NCBI GenBank assembly: GCA_964436315.1
Contig: CAYTCZ010000077.1
Span: forward strand, 1 to 18,986
Length of the DNA: 18,986 nucleotides
Direction: 5' to 3'
Source: CAYTCZ01 sp964436315
GTDB taxonomy: Bacteria > Actinomycetota > Thermoleophilia > Gaiellales > Gaiellaceae
Part shown: piece after piece, positions 16,038-18,986 of the stretch
Layout of the letters: every line of letters starts with the position of its first letter
How positions within the stretch are numbered: position 1 is the first letter of the stretch
Notes under the pieces: model-generated
What the model was told of the DNA's origin: nothing
What the model saw: only the letters and a program-made list of their open reading frames with translations
Database searches by the model: none
Position numbers and translations under genes: made by a program

Positions 16038-16301
16038 ATGGCACTTTGGGTGACCATCTGGTTTCTGGTCGTCCTGAAGATCCCCGTTCTCTATTTGGCC
16101 TGGGTGATCTGGTGGTCGGTCAAAGATCAACCGGGTGCTGATGCCGACGAGGATTCGGACGGCGGAGGCGGCACTCCGTTCGACCGCCCGCCACGCCCGT
16201 GGCCCTTCCGAGGGCGCCACGATGGGCCCCACGGCTCGCCCGTTCGCCGGCCATCTCGCGCTCCACTGCCGACTGCGCGCGCAACCCGAGAGCTCACGTA
16301 G
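16038..16301 (+). CDS. Small single-pass membrane protein, unknown function
   Basis: An 87-residue protein: one hydrophobic helix (about 3-27, rich in Trp, Leu, Ile and Val), then an acidic and Gly-rich linker (DADEDSDGGGG), then a Pro/Arg-rich basic tail. This one-helix plus disordered charged tail form recalls small actinobacterial proteins I have seen, from memory only. A TATCCT element seven bases upstream and no Shine-Dalgarno suggest a leaderless transcript. The next membrane-protein gene starts 12 bases after its stop, so the two are probably co-transcribed. No function is known. Confidence 0.65.
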   Translation: MALWVTIWFLVVLKIPVLYLAWVIWWSVKDQPGADADEDSDGGGGTPFDRPPRPWPFRGRHDGPHGSPVRRPSRAPLPTARATRELT

Positions 16302-16313
16302 TCTTTCCTGCTC

Positions 16314-16583
16314 GTGAGTGCACAGGAGCCGAGTGTCGAGAGGCGTGATACCGCGGCGGGTACCATCGCCGGCGTTCTCGCCGCCGTCGCCATCTTCGCA
16401 GGCGCCATCTCGCTGATCGAGAAGTCTGGGCGTGTCGGAGTCGGAGCGATGGCGGTCGCGCTTCTCGCCTGCGCGATGGGCGGCAGACATCGCAAGCTCG
16501 CGGCGGTCTCGCTCGCCCTGGCAACGATCTTCTGGCTCGCCGGAATGATCATTGCCGTAACGGCCGGTCAGCCCATCTTCTGA
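16314..16583 (+). CDS. Small multi-pass membrane protein, unknown function
   Basis: An 89-residue protein with three predicted membrane helices (about 15-34, 42-55 and 62-84) after a short charged N-terminus (QEPSVERRD). A GGRHRK turn between helices 2 and 3 is probably cytosolic by the positive-inside rule. The GTG at 16314 follows the preceding small membrane protein by 12 bases. Length and helix pattern argue that it is real, but no enzymatic motif is visible. Confidence 0.65.
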   Translation: MSAQEPSVERRDTAAGTIAGVLAAVAIFAGAISLIEKSGRVGVGAMAVALLACAMGGRHRKLAAVSLALATIFWLAGMIIAVTAGQPIF

Positions 16584-16600
16584 TCCACGCCGCTTCTCGT

Positions 16601-16628
16601 TAAAGCACGCCCCGACGGGCGTCGATAA
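16601..16628 (+). promoter_or_regulatory. Candidate FliA/WhiG-type (sigma-28) promoter, with embedded hairpin
   Basis: TAAA (16601-16604), 16 bases, GTCGATAA (16621-16628). The sigma-28 family recognises TAAA-N15-GCCGATAA, so this is one base over-spaced with one mismatch. The spacer also contains ACGCCC-CGAC-GGGCGT (16607-16622), a 6-bp hairpin that could instead end the upstream transcript. Confidence 0.35.
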
Positions 16629-16674
16629 ACGAAGCAGGGTGCGCGCGGCGCCAGTCGTCGCAGTGCCTGATCAC

Positions 16675-18456
16675 ATGGGCAGCTTCAAGTTTCGTCTCGT
16701 CACGTATTTCGTTCTTCTTGCGCTCCTCCCCGTCGTCGCGGCGTCCTGGGCATTCATCCAGGTTGCGGCGCGCGGCGAGTCGAATCGCGTCGACTCTCGA
16801 CTCAACGCGGCCCTCCGCGTTGCGGTTGCCAGCTACTCGGACGATGTCGACCGCGCCGCCAATCGCGCCTCTGCAGTCGCGGAAATGGCCACCGTACAGC
16901 GGGCCCTCGCCCTCAGCGATGCCGAGGCGCTTGCAGGCGTTGCCGCATCGCTACCGCGTACGGCCCTTCAGACCGAGGGCCTCGTGATCGGTCAGATGCC
17001 TGACGGGCCCGCGGCCGAGCGGTCTGCAGTGGTCGTTTCCCGAACGGGCCAGAGGGTCGGCACAGTCACGGTCTGGGTTCCGCTCGATGACACGCTCGTT
17101 CGGTCGCTTCACGAGGGCGCGGGTTTCGAGTCAGTCGACCGACTTCTTTTGGCAGAGCGTGGCCAGATCGTCGCCGGGGCACCTGGCCTCGAAGGGACGC
17201 TCATGCTGCCCGAGAGCGAGGCGACGTACGTCGAACTCGGCGGCGACGACTACCGCGCGGTGGGGGCCGAGATCCTCTCGGGGGAAGAAGACATCGAACT
17301 CGTTGCGATGACTCCGAAAGCTGAGATCGACGCTGCCGTTGATGATCTGCGAAGCAGGCTTGTCTTCTTCGCTATCGGAGCGCTTGCGTTCGTCGGGATG
17401 CTCGCTTACGTCTTCGGGCGTCCGATCGTCCGGTCACTTCGCGAACTCTCCGATGCTGCTCGAGCGGTTGCGCAGGGTGACTTCGAGCGGCGGGTACCGG
17501 TTCGCGGCCACGATGAGATCGCCCTACTGGGCCGGGCGTTCAACGACATGGCGTCCCAGCTCGAACAGCGCGTCGACGAACTTGCCGAGGAGCGAGCACG
17601 TGTGAACGACGCAATCCAACGCTTTGGGACCGCGCTAGCTGCGACACACGACATCCGAAAACTCCTCCCGATTGTCGTCGAGAGTGCTGTCGAGGCAACC
17701 GGCGCGGCCGGAGGAGCGCTCATCCAAGCAGGGCGAGAAGTCGCGACCGCCGGAGACCCGACGCCGAAGGACAACGCGTTCGAGATCCCACTGGGTGATG
17801 ACCCGACCGGGCTCTTGCTGGCCCTATACCCGAAGGGAAGCGGGTTCCCGCCTGAGGCCCAGGAGCTTGCCCGAACGCTCGCCGGCCAGGCAACGGTCGC
17901 CCTCGATAACGCCCGTCTCCATCGCCGCGTTCGACGTCAGGCGATCACCGACGGTCTGACCGAGCTCGCGAATCGTCGGCAGTTCGAGGACGCGCTGGCT
18001 GGTGAAATCAGCCGGGTCAATCGCTTCGGGGGTTCGCTTGCGCTGATCCTGGCCGACCTGGACGATTTCAAAGCAATCAACGATCGCCACGGACATCAGG
18101 CCGGTGACGATGTGCTGCGCGCGTTTGCCGATGTCCTCCGCGACGCAGTACGCGAAATCGACGTTCCGGCCCGCTACGGGGGAGAGGAGTTCGCGGTGCT
18201 GCTCCCCGGTACTGACCTGCTCGGAGCCGAGCATCTTGCGGAGCGCATCCGTGAGGATCTGGCAGCGACGGAGGTGGAAACCTCGGCAGGCACGGTTCCC
18301 GTGACTGCAAGCTTCGGAGTTGCCGCGTTTCCCGACAACAAGACTGAGCCAGCGCTCCTGGCGGCTGCAGACCGTGCGCTGTACGAAGCCAAGCGCGGCG
18401 GGAAGAACCGCGTGATTGCCGATGACAAAGACCTTACTGTCCAGGAGACGGTTTAG
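16675..18456 (+). CDS. Membrane diguanylate cyclase (extracytoplasmic sensor-HAMP-GAF-GGDEF)
   Basis: A 593-residue protein predicted to make cyclic di-GMP from two GTP. Layout: membrane helix 1 (about 8-28), an extracytoplasmic sensor region (about 30-225, Cache-like by layout), membrane helix 2 (228-247), HAMP (about 248-300), a coiled segment, a GAF-like domain (about 312-415) and GGDEF (about 423-585). The active-site motif is GGEEF (502-506), a functional variant, and the product-inhibition I-site R493-E-I-D496 sits the correct five residues before it. There is no EAL or HD-GYP domain. ATG 16675 is preferred because helix 1 starts soon after it; GTG 16639 would add 12 residues and would almost coincide with the predicted transcript start. 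No cognate ligand can be named. Confidence 0.93.
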   Translation: MGSFKFRLVTYFVLLALLPVVAASWAFIQVAARGESNRVDSRLNAALRVAVASYSDDVDRAANRASAVAEMATVQRALALSDAEALAGVAASLPRTALQTEGLVIGQMPDGPAAERSAVVVSRTGQRVGTVTVWVPLDDTLVRSLHEGAGFESVDRLLLAERGQIVAGAPGLEGTLMLPESEATYVELGGDDYRAVGAEILSGEEDIELVAMTPKAEIDAAVDDLRSRLVFFAIGALAFVGMLAYVFGRPIVRSLRELSDAARAVAQGDFERRVPVRGHDEIALLGRAFNDMASQLEQRVDELAEERARVNDAIQRFGTALAATHDIRKLLPIVVESAVEATGAAGGALIQAGREVATAGDPTPKDNAFEIPLGDDPTGLLLALYPKGSGFPPEAQELARTLAGQATVALDNARLHRRVRRQAITDGLTELANRRQFEDALAGEISRVNRFGGSLALILADLDDFKAINDRHGHQAGDDVLRAFADVLRDAVREIDVPARYGGEEFAVLLPGTDLLGAEHLAERIREDLAATEVETSAGTVPVTASFGVAAFPDNKTEPALLAAADRALYEAKRGGKNRVIADDKDLTVQETV

Positions 18457-18479
18457 GCTGCAGATCCAGGGAAATCGTC

Positions 18480-18485
18480 TAGAAT
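18480..18485 (+). promoter_or_regulatory. Candidate -10 element of the small acidic protein gene
   Basis: TAGAAT lies 42 bases before the start codon, in the 71-base space after the diguanylate cyclase gene. No good -35 box is seen. Confidence 0.3.
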
Positions 18486-18527
18486 CGAACGCCGCAGACC
18501 CTGATCTCGACCGTCGGAGGAGTGTGA

Positions 18528-18836
18528 ATGGCCGTTCGAGAGGAATCGTCCTTCTCTCGCATTATCGAAGAGCACCTCGATCTCAAGCGAAAGAACTCGA
18601 GCCTTGAGCCAGAGATGCCGATCGCGCGCTATCGGCGCGAAGACCCCTACGAGAACCACCCACTCTTCAAGACCGAGGAAGAGGCGCGCATCGAGGAGAC
18701 GATGAGCGGCGAGGCGCCCGAGATCAACGACGAACTCGAGGCGCCGTTCATCGAAGACGAGGACGCCACGGAGGAGGCTGCCGCCCCTGACGACACCTTG
18801 TGGGGCCGGTCGCGCGACTTCGATTGGGGCGACTGA
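18528..18836 (+). CDS. Small acidic protein, unknown function
   Basis: A 102-residue, strongly acidic protein without membrane segments. The N-terminal third (SFSRIIEEHLDLKRKN) looks helical and amphipathic. A middle segment (ARYRREDPYENHPLFKTEEEAR) is followed by an acidic, Ala/Glu-rich disordered stretch and a distinctive C-terminal tail, DTLWGRSRDFDWGD. The ATG at 18528 has GGAGGAG five to six bases upstream, strong support for translation. It recalls small proteins from Thermoleophilia genomes, but I know no function. It lies between the diguanylate cyclase and tRNA-Ala genes. Confidence 0.75.
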   Translation: MAVREESSFSRIIEEHLDLKRKNSSLEPEMPIARYRREDPYENHPLFKTEEEARIEETMSGEAPEINDELEAPFIEDEDATEEAAAPDDTLWGRSRDFDWGD

Positions 18837-18859
18837 GCCTCGCGTGACGTCGGCCGTTT

Positions 18860-18885
18860 GGCGCGTCCCGTTTTCGGATGGCGCC
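18860..18885 (+). terminator. Hairpin downstream of the small acidic protein gene
   Basis: GGCGC-(GTC)-CCG-TTTT-CGG-(ATG)-GCGCC: two stems separated by a symmetric 3x3 internal loop, 24 bases after the stop codon. There is no T-run follow-up, so it is terminator-like by position and structure only. Confidence 0.4.
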
Positions 18886-18889
18886 CGGC

Positions 18890-18895
18890 TAAAGT
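18890..18895 (+). promoter_or_regulatory. Candidate -10 element of tRNA-Ala
   Basis: TAAAGT lies nine bases upstream of the mature tRNA 5' end. A matching -35 box is not evident. Confidence 0.3.
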
Positions 18896-18904
18896 AGGGC
18901 TGAA

Positions 18905-18977
18905 GGGGCGTTAGCTCAGTTGGGAGAGCGCCGGCTTTGCAAGCCGGAGGTCACGGGTTCAAGTCCCGTACGCTCCA
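18905..18977 (+). tRNA. tRNA-Ala (anticodon TGC)
   Basis: A 73-nt cloverleaf. The acceptor GGGGCGT pairs with ACGCTCC and includes the G3-U70 pair that specifies alanine. The D arm is GCTC/GAGC, the anticodon stem CCGGC/GCCGG carries loop TTTGCAA (anticodon TGC), the variable loop is AGGTC, the T arm is ACGGG-TTCAAGT-CCCGT and the discriminator is A. CCA is not encoded. Confidence 0.98.
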
Positions 18978-18986
18978 TGCGGTTTG

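Overview
The window reads as GC-rich chromosomal DNA with GGAGG-type ribosome sites, GTG and TTG starts, several ATGA stop/start overlaps, an Rpf-like secreted muralytic protein and leaderless-looking promoters. This suggests a high-GC actinobacterium. Several small proteins recall the class Thermoleophilia, but that placement rests on memory and is low confidence. An exactly 100-base N run shows a scaffolded draft assembly, possibly a metagenome bin.

Region 1 (1-7772) is a catabolic cluster. It holds a 5'-truncated class III aminotransferase, an SDR dehydrogenase coupled by ATGA to a D-apionate-lactonase-like protein, a divergent ridA/DadA-like pair (also ATGA), a D-2-hydroxyacid dehydrogenase and a fumarylacetoacetase-family hydrolase. 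The set could oxidise or deaminate amino and hydroxy acids and open sugar-acid lactones. No transporter or regulator gene is present, and the substrate is not determined.

Region 2 (7790-14422) is centred on NAD metabolism. On the minus strand run nadC, nadA, a DUF255 thioredoxin-like protein and a cytochrome P450 that is broken at the scaffold gap. Divergent from nadC are a long nicotinamidase-like hydrolase and an NrtR-type regulator (degenerate Nudix domain plus winged helix). The shared intergenic region carries two 27-bp palindromes of the same architecture, which are strong candidates for NrtR operators. Inside the 5' end of nadC lies a sequence able to fold as a three-way-junction RNA, overlapping an unusual N-terminal extension. 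De novo synthesis (nadA/nadC), nicotinamide salvage and the regulator therefore form a compact, probably self-regulated NAD module. nadB is absent from it.

Region 3 (14446-18986) holds an Rpf-like transglycosylase, a roughly 500-base gene-poor interval with a possible fragment of a Ser/Thr kinase gene, a small cupin, two small membrane proteins, a membrane diguanylate cyclase (HAMP-GAF-GGDEF), a small acidic protein and tRNA-Ala(TGC).
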